A DNA stretch of 64,000 nt from Manis javanica (Eukaryota; Chordata; Mammalia; Pholidota; Manidae): NCBI RefSeq assembly GCF_040802235.1, contig NC_133174.1, positions 134,469,213-134,533,212 of the forward strand, read 5' to 3'. The notes below the pieces were generated by a model. It searched no databases. It was not told the origin of the DNA and saw only the letters and a list, made by a program, of their open reading frames with translations. Below are positions 24,445 through 34,430 of the stretch, piece after piece (positions within the stretch are counted from its first letter, which is position 1; the number at the start of each line of letters is the position of its first letter). The position numbers and the translations under genes were made by a program.

Positions 24445-24838
24445 GCAGGCGATGAGAAGCAACAAAGGGTCAGGCAGTTTATTTGTGTGCAATTCCCGGG
24501 TGAGGTTCACCAGTCTGTGCTAATACAGGCTGGGAAGTCGCACTCAGGAGGGGAGGCCGGGAATTTTTAAGAGAACAGGAAAGGGAGGGGGAAGTGGGCT
24601 GCGCTAGGGGTATATGGGGAATTTTTATTGGCTCAGGGTCGGGTGATGGACAGCCAGAGGTCTCCTCCTTCCGGATGGAGGGGGTCTGCATCCCGGGTTT
24701 GTCGGCACATCATGGGACTGGAATCCAGGAAATGCTGTTCGTTCCTTCCCCATACAGCACAGAGCTACTTGGTGCTGTCTCTGCTCCGCCTGCATTGTCC
24801 TCGCCCTTCTCCCTCCGGTACCTCCAGCCTTACACTCA
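24445..24838 (-). mobile_element. GC-rich LTR, minus strand, probably solo
   Basis: A 390-bp island clearly richer in GC and CpG than its surroundings. On the minus strand it starts TGAGTGTAAGG (24,838), has a 'caataaaaattcc' block near 24,620 and a polyadenylation signal AATAAA within 'cacaaataaactgcc' at about 24,478-24,484, followed by a U5-like tail. No internal sequence and no clear target duplication was found, so both ends are approximate. Family unknown. Confidence 0.5.
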
Positions 24839-26040
24839 TCAATGTCAATTCCATCTGTACTATAAAGCAATCAAATAGATTCTAAATGTAAATTCAAAGG
24901 AAGCCAAATGAGGCATAGAAAAGTTCTTGGACAAGTATTAGCATCACTTCTTTGCAGATAAAATACAAATATATTGCTGTATTTCTGTGTGTTCTGCTTA
25001 ACAATATTTTTCTACTGTTTCCTACACAATAATTTGTGTCAAATTATGGCCTTTTGTTTTATAATTTTTTCAATCATCATTCAAAACTAAGCACATAATA
25101 GGTACTCAATAAATATTTGTTGCATACAGGAAAAATTACTTTGTGACATGAGTTACTTCCTAGATGTTTATAATAAGGTAGCTTCATAAAGTAATGTGAT
25201 TTAAAACCCAGTGTGTAATGAATGGAATAACTACAAGGAAGAAATACTTGGAAATGTTGATCTTTATACCTAACCTAATATTTACAATTAGGTCTTTCTG
25301 GAACCTGAACTAACTTTTCAGATCCCAGAACTTCTAATATGAAATATTAATGAATGAAATATCCTTTTGCATATAGTGCCAAGTGCAAATGGTCAATATA
25401 TGACTGTCAGCAATGTCATGATGGAATGATTCATATTTTTTCTATTACTGGTGAAGAAAATATGCACTTCCTCCCTGGTAAAGCAATTTTAGGGTATGAG
25501 GAATTTATCTTAGTAAATATAAACCTAAGACTGACAAAAATAATTTTAAATAGTATTTTAAAAAACAATGAAAATATTGTCATCTAAAATCAGTAATTTA
25601 CTTTCACATTTTACTTTGTTACTGTTTGTATCACAATTAAAGTATTTTGGGTTGTGTTGATGGGCCAGATTATCAGAGCTTTGCCCCTCAGCTATAAACA
25701 ATCCTTAGAGTGAACTGTCCTTTATTATATAGTATAATAAGGACCATGTGAGATTTATAGAATACATTCAGTAATATATCTCTTCAGGTCAATTATCCTG
25801 GTTTTCTTTCTTTTCTTTTTTGCTGTTTAATATGTGAAAATTGTTATTTTATAATTTAAGAGAAATCCTCCATTTGACTATATTTTCAAAACTTATCTTA
25901 CTTTTACTTTGTAGTAATCCTTTATTTTAAAATCTCTGTTATATGTGTTTTATATGTTGGAGCATTTTATATTCTTGCTTGAATTCTTCTTTCTTGATGA
26001 CATTACTAAAGTATATCTATATAAAATATAACAGTGATTT
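24839..26040. other. No gene; L2 3' end at 25,080-25,125
   Basis: AT-rich DNA with a sense L2/MIR-like 3' end at 25,080-25,125 ('taggtactcaataaatattt'). Open frames (77 codons at 25,354-25,587) have no recognisable domain. Confidence 0.4.
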
Positions 26041-26241
26041 AGGGGCCAGCAAACCAAACCACTCACTGTCCACGTAGCGTCAAATACGGATCATAGCTGC
26101 TTATTTTTACAAATAAAATTTTAGAGGAACATAGCCATATCCATTCATTTATAGAGTGTCTGTGGTTGCTTTTCTGCTAAAACAACAGGGACCTATATAG
26201 CCTGCAAAATCTAAAACATTTACTACCTGACCCTTTACCAA
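26041..26241 (+). mobile_element. hAT-type non-autonomous DNA transposon fossil, copy 3
   Basis: Ordered blocks 'ggggccagcaaacc', 'tttttacaaataaaatttta', 'gaggaacatagccatatcc', 'cctgcaaaatctaaaacatt' and 'tttactacctgaccctttac' match the family consensus along its length. Best preserved of the three copies. Confidence 0.75.
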
Positions 26242-27521
26242 AAATGTTAATTGATGCAATATTTTAAAAGTCAGAATGCTGAATTTCAGAGAAATTCAAT
26301 AAACTGCTGAAATTCACTTTATGTATATGAGACAGCTGAGATTTAGAGCCAATCTCCCTGATTCTAGGACCCCTGCTTGTTATTTCTCTATCATAATTCC
26401 TCATTATGTGATAGGGCTGTTATTACCCTCCTCCTCTCACCAATGGTCATGGTTTTTATCTTTATTTTCCATAGTACTGGGTATTTCATTTTATTCTCAC
26501 TTTTTATAAGTCAAATCTCCAGTCAATGCAAGTGGTATTTGCCTACCTGGGCAATTTTTAGTTATGCTAAGACTTCATGTGGCAACTAACAAAACCTCCT
26601 AGATTTACTATAAAAAAAGAGGCTGCTAAGGGGGTGGGTAATAGCAGTAACCAAAGTATATGATGGATTTGTCATATATATATATTAAAACTATGGCAAT
26701 AGCTAGAGTTTAATGAAGTATACTGGGGAAAAATGAACACAAAAAATGCTGTTAGAGAAATGTGAATCTCACATTGAAAAATTGTTTCTAGTTTGCAAAA
26801 ATTAACTCTCTCCACAAGATATCATTTTTTATTTCCAGAGTTAATTTTAAAATCCACTGTCTATATCTATGTATCTGTCCAATGATATATACATCTTGGC
26901 ATGGATGTCTATGGAGTGTTCTGAAGAGTAAACTAGTTGCATAATCATGTGTATAGTATGTTGTAATGTTTATAGGAAAATAAAACAAATACCACATACT
27001 GGGCATTATAGTAGAATCTCTTTCCCCACCACCCCACCCCGTGTTTCTTTGCACATGACAAATATATTTGAGTAAGAATCATGACATAGCTACTGGGGAT
27101 TAAAATATGATTTGAAGAGAAAGCTACATAGTGGGAGTTGTTAAATGTTGCATTATAAACCACTATTACATTTCAAAGCTAAGGTTATTAAATATTACTT
27201 CATATATAAAAATTTAAGTAGAAAAATATATTTTTCCAAATCACTTTCTATGGAATATTGGCAAAGCTTTCAGCCTCTACAAATCCTAAAAATCACCCAT
27301 GGAAATGTGATAAATAGAACCTAAGTCTTAACTCTGATTATGGCAATGCTAAAGTATTTTGAAGTTTTCTTATCCCACTGTAGTGTTTCTTCCAATATCT
27401 TTTTTTTTTAACTTGATTCTGTCTGTATTATTCTTTTTCCTTGCTTGAGGGTTTTCTCAGATGTTCAGTAATCCCTGATTGTCTGCTCATGATGGGGCAA
27501 AAAACATTCTGAGTCTGTGCA
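26242..27521. other. No gene seen
   Basis: AT-rich sequence. A faint MIR-like patch occurs at 26,325-26,390. No coding or RNA gene recognised. Confidence 0.4.
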
Positions 27522-27789
27522 TGTAACTTGGGGGGAAAATCCCAGGGCAAAATACCTTTGAAACTGAAATCAGTCAAAGGGAAAAACAAAGTGGGAGAAA
27601 CCATTTATTGCTTAAAAGTAGTTGTCCACTTCTGCTCCCCCTTGTCTCTTGCCACCCAGCTGCAAAAAGGGACCCCACCCAACCTCTTCAGTCTAGGTAT
27701 GCCCTCACTCCCACTTGAAATTACCTATTGATATGGAGATGCCCTAAGGCCAGGTGAGAGATTCTGGAAATGTTGCTATTTTACCCACA
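27522..27789 (-). mobile_element. Solo LTR of the ERV-A family
   Basis: A 268-bp LTR, clearly homologous to both LTRs of the provirus at 30,521-36,503 and in the same orientation. Minus-strand start TGTGGGTAAAA at 27,789, end AAGTTACA at 27,522. It keeps AATAAA (within 'agcaataaatgg'), which the 3' LTR of the provirus has lost. It lacks the 44-bp duplication seen in that 3' LTR. Flanks gtgca and gtggg agree at only three of five positions, so the target duplication is uncertain. Confidence 0.85.
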
Positions 27790-29490
27790 GTGGGTATGAT
27801 TGGTCGATCTTAAATCTTACTGTAAAATTATCTGGAAACTTTTTAAAATTAAGGAATGCCACATTTTTATATCCTTATATCATTCTTTTTTTGTCTGATC
27901 AAATTTTACTGACAAGTTTTCTAATCTCCTTTCTGGATGGAAAAGATCTGCTGGCCACCAGGGACTTGAGAGCCACACTCCACGTGAATTGAGTAAGGAG
28001 AGCAGGGAATTCTCAGCATTCGATATATGCATGGTCCATGGTCACGTAACATCTCCATTATATTGGTACACATATCTCAACTCTGTCTGGCATTTCCAGA
28101 GAATAAAGCTCCAGGTATCTGCTGGAGTGGGAGAGAGACAATCCCTAGGAACTCAGACTGGATAAGGGGATCATGAGAAATCTGAAATTTTTTCAACAGT
28201 TTTTACCCTACTCCTTATTTTAGCCTCTCCCTTTCATGCCCAATTTCATAAGTATCTGGGGCTAATATTTCCTGATTCTTTGAGGAGTCTGTAATGTAAA
28301 CCTGGTTGGTTCTCAGTTTTTCTAAAGCCTGCTTGAGATTCAGTTTTCTCGGTTCTGCTAAGTCAATTATCACTGGTTCATCTGCTTTCCAACTTCCAAA
28401 ATATTGTTGCTGTTTTATTTGCTCCTCTTCTCGCTGTCCTTGTGGATTCTAGTGGAGGTTTCCAGAGGAAATGAAATTAGATATGTATATTCAATCTACC
28501 ATATTATTATCTTATGCCTTTGCAGTAAAACACTAGGAGTTTATACATGTAGGAAGTTCAGAGTAGTCTTAATGGCAGGGATTCAAATCATAAACTACAT
28601 TTAATTTGGAAATGAGCTACATCTGAGTTCTTCAAGGAATTAAATCAAAATATATATACACAATGAAAGAAAATAGTTTTTTATTGCTCCCAGTTTGTCA
28701 ATTAGCCTTTAATGAAATTTGTGAAGGCTACAAATACTTATTTTACATTGCCTCCTGTTTATTAGGTTTGTAAAATGATTACAAAACCTTAAGTTCCCCT
28801 TCTGGCAATAGACTTGTCACTTCAAATAATTCCAAGTGAGGCAGGTATGATGACTACTTGGCATTAATGGCATATTTTGGCATAAATTGAGATTATTGGC
28901 ATTGTTTGAAACTAAGAGAAGAGTGAACTTAAAGGAACCTGGCTGTATGGTGTGACTGAACAGGACAAGGAGCACAAATGTACAGTATTTAAAGGAAATT
29001 GCGTTCTGTTGGAATGAAATGAGATACAAAATACATTTGACCTGTGAAAGAATAAATGATGACGTCTTTGCTACCAGTGAGCTTGTTTTCTCCAATAACA
29101 CACTGTTGCTTGTATGTTGTTAGTATTTAGGTACCAGAATGATATTTCAAGCTGTCATGTGCTCTTAATGAATTACATTTAACACAACATTAGAAGTGCA
29201 TGAAATTGCTTGAGAGAATGGGCTGTCCATCCCTCAAGTCCATAAAAGATGTGTGTCCACTGTTTGGGAAGCAACCCTTTAGAGGGAATAGAAATTATAA
29301 AAGTAAGAGCTAAAATTACAGTTCCCAATCTGAAAGAGCTTAAAATATAGGCCCGGTCCTAGAGACACAGCCAAAAGAGAGCTCTCTCCTTTGAATGTGA
29401 GAGGAAACCACGACGAAGAGTGTAGGAAAATTAAAGTAGAATGATAGTGGATCAGTTTACAAATTCTGAGGTCTAAATTGGCCTTATTTT
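27790..29490. other. No gene seen
   Basis: AT-rich sequence without recognisable genes. Open frames of 66 and 94 codons (28,404-28,604 plus strand; 28,817-29,101 minus strand) show no domain. Confidence 0.4.
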
Positions 29491-29494
29491 TTGC

Positions 29495-29580
29495 AGTTTT
29501 GTTGATTCATTTAACCAACATTTAATGAGTACCTTGTTTGTGATGGGTTCTGTGCCTGGGATACAAAGGTGAAAATAATA
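29495..29580 (-). repeat. L2 3' end, antisense
   Basis: 'aaccaacatttaatgagtac' followed by 'tctgtgcctgggatacaaag' is the antisense L2 end signature. Confidence 0.6.
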
Positions 29581-29599
29581 AAATCATTACTACTGTCTA

Positions 29600-29720
29600 C
29601 TGAATGCATACTATGCAACAGGATTTGTGGTCAGCAGACTATTAATATGCATTTTCTTATTTTTTCTCACAAGAACTTTGAGTGGCAGTTATTATTATCT
29701 CTAATGACTTTTTGATTACT
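29600..29720 (+). repeat. MIR-like fragment
   Basis: 'gaatgcatactatgcaacag' and 'tctcacaagaactttgagtg' with 'ttattattatctc' follow the sense MIR order. Decayed. Confidence 0.5.
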
Positions 29721-29729
29721 TGTCAGGTA

Positions 29730-30120
29730 GGATCCCTGTAAGAAACAGAAAACTCATTCAAATTAGAATTCAAATTTGTGGAGGCAGATAGGTTTTTATA
29801 AAGAAAGTAATTATAAAGATGTGGGTTGGGTGGAATAGAGAGGAACCTCAAAGGAACTGCAGTTACTAGTGGTAAAATTGTCACTACCCTTCGAAAATTG
29901 TGTCCTTGAGAACAACAGTGAAAGTCTGTCTAGGGACACAACCAGTCTGGCATTACTCACCTAACAGGTTACCCTGGGAATAAATACTTTGATTTTATTT
30001 TCATCCCTCCTTCAAATCTCCTCCTTGGGGTTTTCCATTGGCCAAACTTAACCCAAAGCCAGATGAAACTGTTCATGTATTTCATACCAGTCAGCCAACT
30101 GGGCAGAGAGGAGGATAGTG
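29730..30120 (+). repeat. Old interspersed repeat, family unassigned
   Basis: The block 'gtaggatccctgtaagaaac' followed by 'tataaagaaagtaattataa' and 'agatgtgggttgggtgg' is a recurrent mammalian repeat pattern that I cannot name. The 83- to 85-codon frames around 29,969-30,320 on both strands look like chance frames. Confidence 0.4.
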
Positions 30121-30520
30121 GAAGATGGAGAATGGATATGGAAGGACCTGCATATCCAGCACACAAGGCCACACAGCAAATGATAGTTGCAGAATTTGAA
30201 CCAGGCACCAATGCTTCCAATGTTCATGGGTTTTTCATCAAGCATTTCAGCCTGACAGAGTTCTGCCATAACTTGGTGGGAGATACTTTCTTGTCAACAA
30301 CTATATACTCCTACCAATGACATGAACAAGGTTGAGAAGATAAATTGATGATTTTGAGACATTTCTACCCTTAGTTTGTAAATTTACAAAGGCTTAGATC
30401 TTGCTATGGATTTAGACTTTACCAGGATTCCAGAGTCTGCTTTAGTCTGAAGTTTCTAGGGCACTATGACCCGTAGATGAATTAGAAATCTTAAGGAGAT
30501 CACAGGCAACTGTGAGATAC

Positions 30521-30840
30521 TGTAACTCCATGGGGGAAATATGTTCCCAGCCCGGGACAAATTACTCTGAAGCCAAAATCAGTCAAAGGGAGAAATAAAG
30601 TGGGAGAAACCCTTATATTGCTTACAAGCAGTCCACCTTTGCTCACCCATGTCTCTCACAACCTGTCTGCAAAAAGGGACCCCATCCAACCTCTCTAGTC
30701 CAGATATGCCCTTGCTGCCCCTTGTAACCACCCATTGGTATGGAGATGCTACTTCTCCACATCCCTTGGAAACACCTATTGATATGGAGATGCACTAAGG
30801 CCAGGTGAGAGATTCAGGAAATATTGCAATTTTACCCACA
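30521..30840 (-). repeat. ERV-A 3' LTR
   Basis: 320 bp, TG...CA on the minus strand (TGTGGGTAAAA at 30,840 to GAGTTACA at 30,521). It is longer than the 5' LTR because a 44-bp unit with 'attggtatggagatgc' is repeated in the U3 part (30,718-30,749 and 30,762-30,793). The polyadenylation signal equivalent to AATAAA in the sister LTRs reads AATATA here. Confidence 0.92.
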
Positions 30841-30862
30841 GCCGACCCCTCCAGAAATCTTA
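30841..30862 (-). other. ERV-A polypurine tract
   Basis: On the minus strand 'ctggaggggtcggc' lies directly before the 3' LTR, in the position of the primer for plus-strand synthesis. ERV-B has 'caggaggggtggag' at the same place, preceded by a matching 'gattgtgaggt' block. Confidence 0.75.
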
Positions 30863-31500
30863 CCTCACAATCTATACTCTCCCCATCTTCCACAGCCACT
30901 ACTGCTGTGTGAGAAAACTGGAGCACTCTAACAACACTAATACAATACATAACAGCAGTAAAATAATGATAATACTCAGGTGGGAGGATTCAGCTAGGTC
31001 CAAAGTCCTCTGCAGATTAAGTCCATAGCATACCCATTCCACAGCTGCCAGTAGGTGAACCGGTAGGGAGTTCAGAGCAATCATCATGTGGCAGCTGCAG
31101 CCAGGGGATGGGTCCATGCCACAGGGATTGTAGAAGAAAATAACCTTAAGCGCAAAAAGATACATGTTTTAACGACACCAGTATAGGCAGATCTTGTCCA
31201 TCACATAGGATGCATGCAAGAGAGTGGTACTGTGAAAGGACAGTGGCAGGAATGGGATCTCATCTTGGTCTAGTACACCAGACTTTCACCTCCATCCCTG
31301 TGGGAGTTACAAATGGGTCAAGATATAGGGCTACAGGAGGTTCAAGCACTGGCCATAAAGATAAAACAAAACTTCCCTGTAAGATGCTCTTACCTCCCCA
31401 GTGTTTTGGGAACACTACTGTGATCTTTGGGGGCCACTTAGCTGTTACTCCAGAAACACACAGGAGGCCTTTTCCCCAAGGTGCCAGAAGGGCCAGCCAT
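30863..31500 (-). pseudogene. ERV-A post-integrase region (degenerate dUTPase-like domain, then hydrophobic frame)
   Basis: At 31,215-31,490 the minus strand encodes a stretch that aligns in frame with ERV-B 58,650-58,990, sharing WPPK.TVV, GSFVLSLWP, PPVALY, KVW.TRP and PATVLSQ, with one internal stop at the Arg codon after TRP. The arrangement (APWG, then a GV-containing strand, then a GSFVLSLWP strand) resembles the second to fourth conserved motifs of trimeric dUTPases in spacing and hydrophobic pattern, although the key Asp residues are not evident. ERV-L elements are known to carry dUTPase after integrase, which supports the reading. Further downstream an 88-codon frame (30,899-31,165) ends with a membrane-helix-like LSIIIILLLLCIVLVLLE. 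Both assignments are inference. Confidence 0.5.
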
Positions 31501-31930
31501 CACTGGTCCATGTGTCAAAATGTCCAGGGCCACACCCACTCAACAGAGTCTCTAGGGTTTAATGCAGTAGGGGCTGGCAGCAGGATGTTGCTCTGCTGGC
31601 CATATCCTGGCTTCAATAACTCCTCTTTGGTTGGCACATACAGTTGCATAGGAGAGGCAGCAATGTGTGTTAGCATGTCCACAGGGCTCAAGGTTCCTTT
31701 TCGGGGCTTATCATTCAAACACTGCAGCACTGTTCACAAGCAAACTGACTAGCCCTGTAGACTACTGGTGTCCAACTTCAGGCCAGATTTCAACAAACCA
31801 TTGTACCTATCTATCATGGCTGCCCAGTAGGGTTATATGGTACATGAATCTTCCACTTTATTCCTAATTGCTGCACCCATTCTTGTAACACATGTCCAGT
31901 AAAGTGAGTGCCTTGATTGCTCTCAATCAC
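31500..31930 (-). pseudogene. ERV-A integrase core and C-terminal part, frameshifted
   Basis: Continues the long frame after a single TAG at about 31,931-31,933. The core segment reads ESNQGTHFTGH, where related elements have Asp in place of Asn: the second catalytic acidic residue is lost. After a frameshift the third motif reads MIDRYNGLL where ERV-B has MIERYSGLL, so the catalytic Glu is replaced by Asp. The C-terminal block with SPVDMLTHIAASP is at 31,515-31,730. The integrase would not be functional as it stands. Confidence 0.8.
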
Positions 31931-32953
31931 CTACAGCCAGCCATAGGCTGTGAAGAGATGCTGTAGGCCCTTTTTGGTGGTTTGCTGATCTACATGATAT
32001 GCAGGAAAAGTAACCAACAAGCCAGTAGCTGTGTCCACACAAGTCATGGCATATCCTTCTGATATGGGCAGAGGCCCAATATAGTCGATCTTCCACCTGA
32101 CAAGGGGTGTTGGCCCCTTTACTATTGTCCCATGTTGCTGCAGGACTTGGTGTAAGTCCCTCTTAGAGCACACAAGGTACCCCTTCCAGGCACTACTGAC
32201 TTCTTCAAACGTCAATGGCAAGCCCCACTGATGGGCTACAGCCCACATTGTCTTTTGCCCTGCATGCAACAGATGCCAATGTAACCACTGGGCTACATCA
32301 GAGGCAGGCTTTCTTTCTAGCCAATGCACATGGGCCAGTGTGTCCACTTCATCATTCTCTGGGGATGCCAAAGGCAAATAGGCAGTCACATGATATGTAA
32401 CTGTCTTAGTCTGACCAGAGGCCCATAAATCTTGCCAAAACGCTTGCCCCCAAAGGGGATGGTGACCAACCATCCAGTTGACATAGTACAATGTTGGAAG
32501 CCACAGGGTCAAGTGCCAATAGATGGCCCAGCTGTCAGTGCAGACAACTAGAGGAGAGGGCTCCTGGGTGATCACGAGCCATACTGCCTGCAACTCACCC
32601 CATTGTCTGCTCTTCCCCTCTCCATCCTCCATCCATATTGTCTCAGTCTTAGGATGGAAAGCCACAGCCCTCCACTTCGGGAGCTGCCCATGACTGGAGC
32701 CATCTGTGTACCAAGCATCTTCAAGTATAGGGGCTTTTCCCTCCTGATAAAGACTCTTGGCTACCAATGGCTCAAAAGCAAGTTCTTCCTGCTTTCCGCT
32801 GTTATACATCACTGGCCCCAATAAGCATTGGAGCTCTCCACTTAAGGGGTTATTGGAAAAGGTGCTATGCTGCTGTATATATGCACCCCATTTGGCTAGT
32901 GCACGCATCTGTTCCACCCACTCCATGGCCTTTGGGTCCACTCTCATATCCAT
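31931..32953 (-). pseudogene. pol: ERV-A RNase H and N-terminal integrase, 340 open codons
   Basis: The longest open frame of the window. RNase H: WYTDGSS near residue 80, GELQAVWL near 118, CTDSW near 138 and NDEVDTLAH near 204, so all four acidic active-site positions (DEDD) are present. Integrase begins about residue 215: the zinc-binding region has HWHLLHAG, but the first Cys of the expected CxxC is Tyr (GYLVC, against KCIVC in ERV-B). The core starts with WKIDYIGPLP, holding the first catalytic Asp, and CVDTATGLL. The frame starts at a Met within the RNase H-connection region and overlaps the upstream fragment by 10 bp in another frame, so it is a fragment of pol. RNase H removes the RNA strand after reverse transcription, and integrase inserts viral DNA. 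It is unexpectedly long for an old provirus. There is no sign of a host promoter or splice site that would make it a domesticated gene. Confidence 0.88.
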
Positions 32954-33300
32954 CCTGCAATGGGATAGGTGGTTATTGCCTTAGTCAGAGCTGTTCTGGT
33001 GATGGGCTCTGTGGCCAGCAAGGCATGGTACACAGCAGCCAGTTGCTTCTCCATCAAGTTGTGCCGGACCTCTGCTCCTTTCCATAGTTGTGACCAGAAT
33101 CCAATAGGTTGGCGTGTCCATTCAAGCTGCTGCCAAAAGCCCCATCCATAACCATCTTTGGTTGTATGAACATCCAGCTCACAGGGCCTTGATGAATCCA
33201 TTACACTCAAGGCCTGTATGGCCTTGACTGCTTGCTTAGTGAAGTAAAAGCAGCTGCATATGTTTCATCCCAGTCCCACCTGATGCTTTTTCATACCACC
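32944..33300 (-). pseudogene. pol: ERV-A reverse transcriptase connection region
   Basis: An 88-codon frame at 32,944-33,210 encodes the connection between polymerase and RNase H (GYGWGFWQQLEWTRQPIGF, then a HNLMEKQLAAVYHAL helix). It aligns with ERV-B 56,940-57,220. It joins the RNase H frame only across a frameshift near 32,950. Confidence 0.8.
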
Positions 33301-34110
33301 TGGCTTATAAGGACTTCAGAATTAGTACGAAGTATAGATAAACACTCTCCAGTAGCCCAGAGGACCCAAAACCTCTTGTAATACTGCCACAGTGGTAGGA
33401 GTAGGGAAAGCCTGGACCTTGTCTATGACTGCTTCAGGAATAACTTTAATTTTACCTGACCAGACAACCCCCAAGAACTTTACTGACAAATTAGATTCCT
33501 AATCCTTGGTGCTGTTCACAGCCCATCCCTTGTCTTGTAGATGTTGCAGCAGTCTAGGAACTGCCCCTTCTAATTCTGCAAGAGAATCAGACATGAGCAT
33601 ATCATCAACGTAGTGATACAGCTGCACTGTTTGAAGTTTCTTCCATGTGGCCAAGTCCTGGGCTACGAGTCTGTGACAAATAGTGGGACTGTGGAGGTGT
33701 CCCTGTGGAAGGACAGTGAATGTCCACTGCCGGCCTTCCCACATGAAGGCAAACTCTTCCTGACTTTCCTGTGCTATGTCAGTAGAGAAGAACGCATTAA
33801 TAAGGTCCACAAAATAATGAAATGTCCCTTGTTCATGACTGAGGGTGTCTGTAAGGTCTGCTTTAGAGGGGACAGCAGCATGCAAAGGGGGTGTGACTTT
33901 ATTCAATTGACTGTAATCCACAGTCATATGCCAGGAGTTCTCCAGCTTTTTCACTGGCTCCACTGGGGAATTAAAAAGACCATGAGTGGATTTTATGATG
34001 CCCACATTCTCCAAATCCTGTAGAGCTTCTCCAATTTCCTTGTGTCCCTGAGGAAATTTATAGTGCTTAGTATTTGTCACCCACTGAGGTACAGGCAGGT
34101 GCTTAGCATA
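33301..34110 (-). pseudogene. pol: ERV-A reverse transcriptase fingers, palm and thumb
   Basis: A 193-codon frame at 33,499-34,080 covers the polymerase: fingers with WHMTVDYSQLNKVTPP, palm motif A FVDLINAFFSTDI, the LPQGHLHSP loop and the active site YHYVDDML (near 33,600), so the catalytic Asp residues are intact. The frame ends with a stop at 33,499 just after GWAVNSTKD, and thumb sequence continues with stops to about 33,300. The LPQG..SP..CH and YVDD contexts fit class III ERV-L-like polymerases better than gammaretroviral ones. It would copy the RNA genome into DNA. The copy is disrupted. Confidence 0.88.
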
Positions 34111-34430
34111 CCCCCTCCAGAACTGCCTTTACCACACATGCCCTCAGTCTGAGCTCACCTGCAGTGGTCTGCAACCACAGGCCCTGCAGGATATCTACCC
34201 CCAAAATATATTCAGAGATGGGAAAAAATGTAAACAGCTTACTCCTTTGGGGGTAAACACCCTGTTCCCAATGGAATTTGGTCTTTCTTCAGTCTAATTG
34301 CCTTACGCCCATAGCCATCTAATACAGCAGGGGTCACACAAAACTTCTCATGGTTGCCATAAATCAGGGAACATTCAGCTCCTGTGTCTACCAGTGCCAG
34401 GACATGTTGTACATTCACAGATCAATGAAT
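34110..34430 (-). pseudogene. pro: ERV-A aspartic protease
   Basis: The minus strand encodes LALVDTGAECSL around 34,365-34,405, the active-site DTG of retropepsins, followed by VLDGYGRKA and near the C-terminus SEYILGVDILQG (about 34,185-34,220), the conserved late motif. At least one stop lies between these parts. Retropepsins act as dimers to cut Gag-Pol. It lies immediately upstream of reverse transcriptase, as in pro-pol organisation, and its ERV-B counterpart is at 55,740-56,010. Confidence 0.82.

Noticed and set aside
31210..31752. 180-codon plus-strand frame
   Set aside because: It lies antisense to the conserved post-integrase and integrase C-terminal part of ERV-A. Its composition follows from the sense coding sequence, and the ERV-B counterpart does not keep it open.
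32767..33087. 106-codon plus-strand frame and neighbours at 32,603-33,151
   Set aside because: Antisense shadows of the ERV-A RNase H and connection region.
33613..34023. 136-codon plus-strand frame
   Set aside because: Antisense shadow of the ERV-A reverse transcriptase frame, which carries the YVDD and LPQG motifs on the minus strand.
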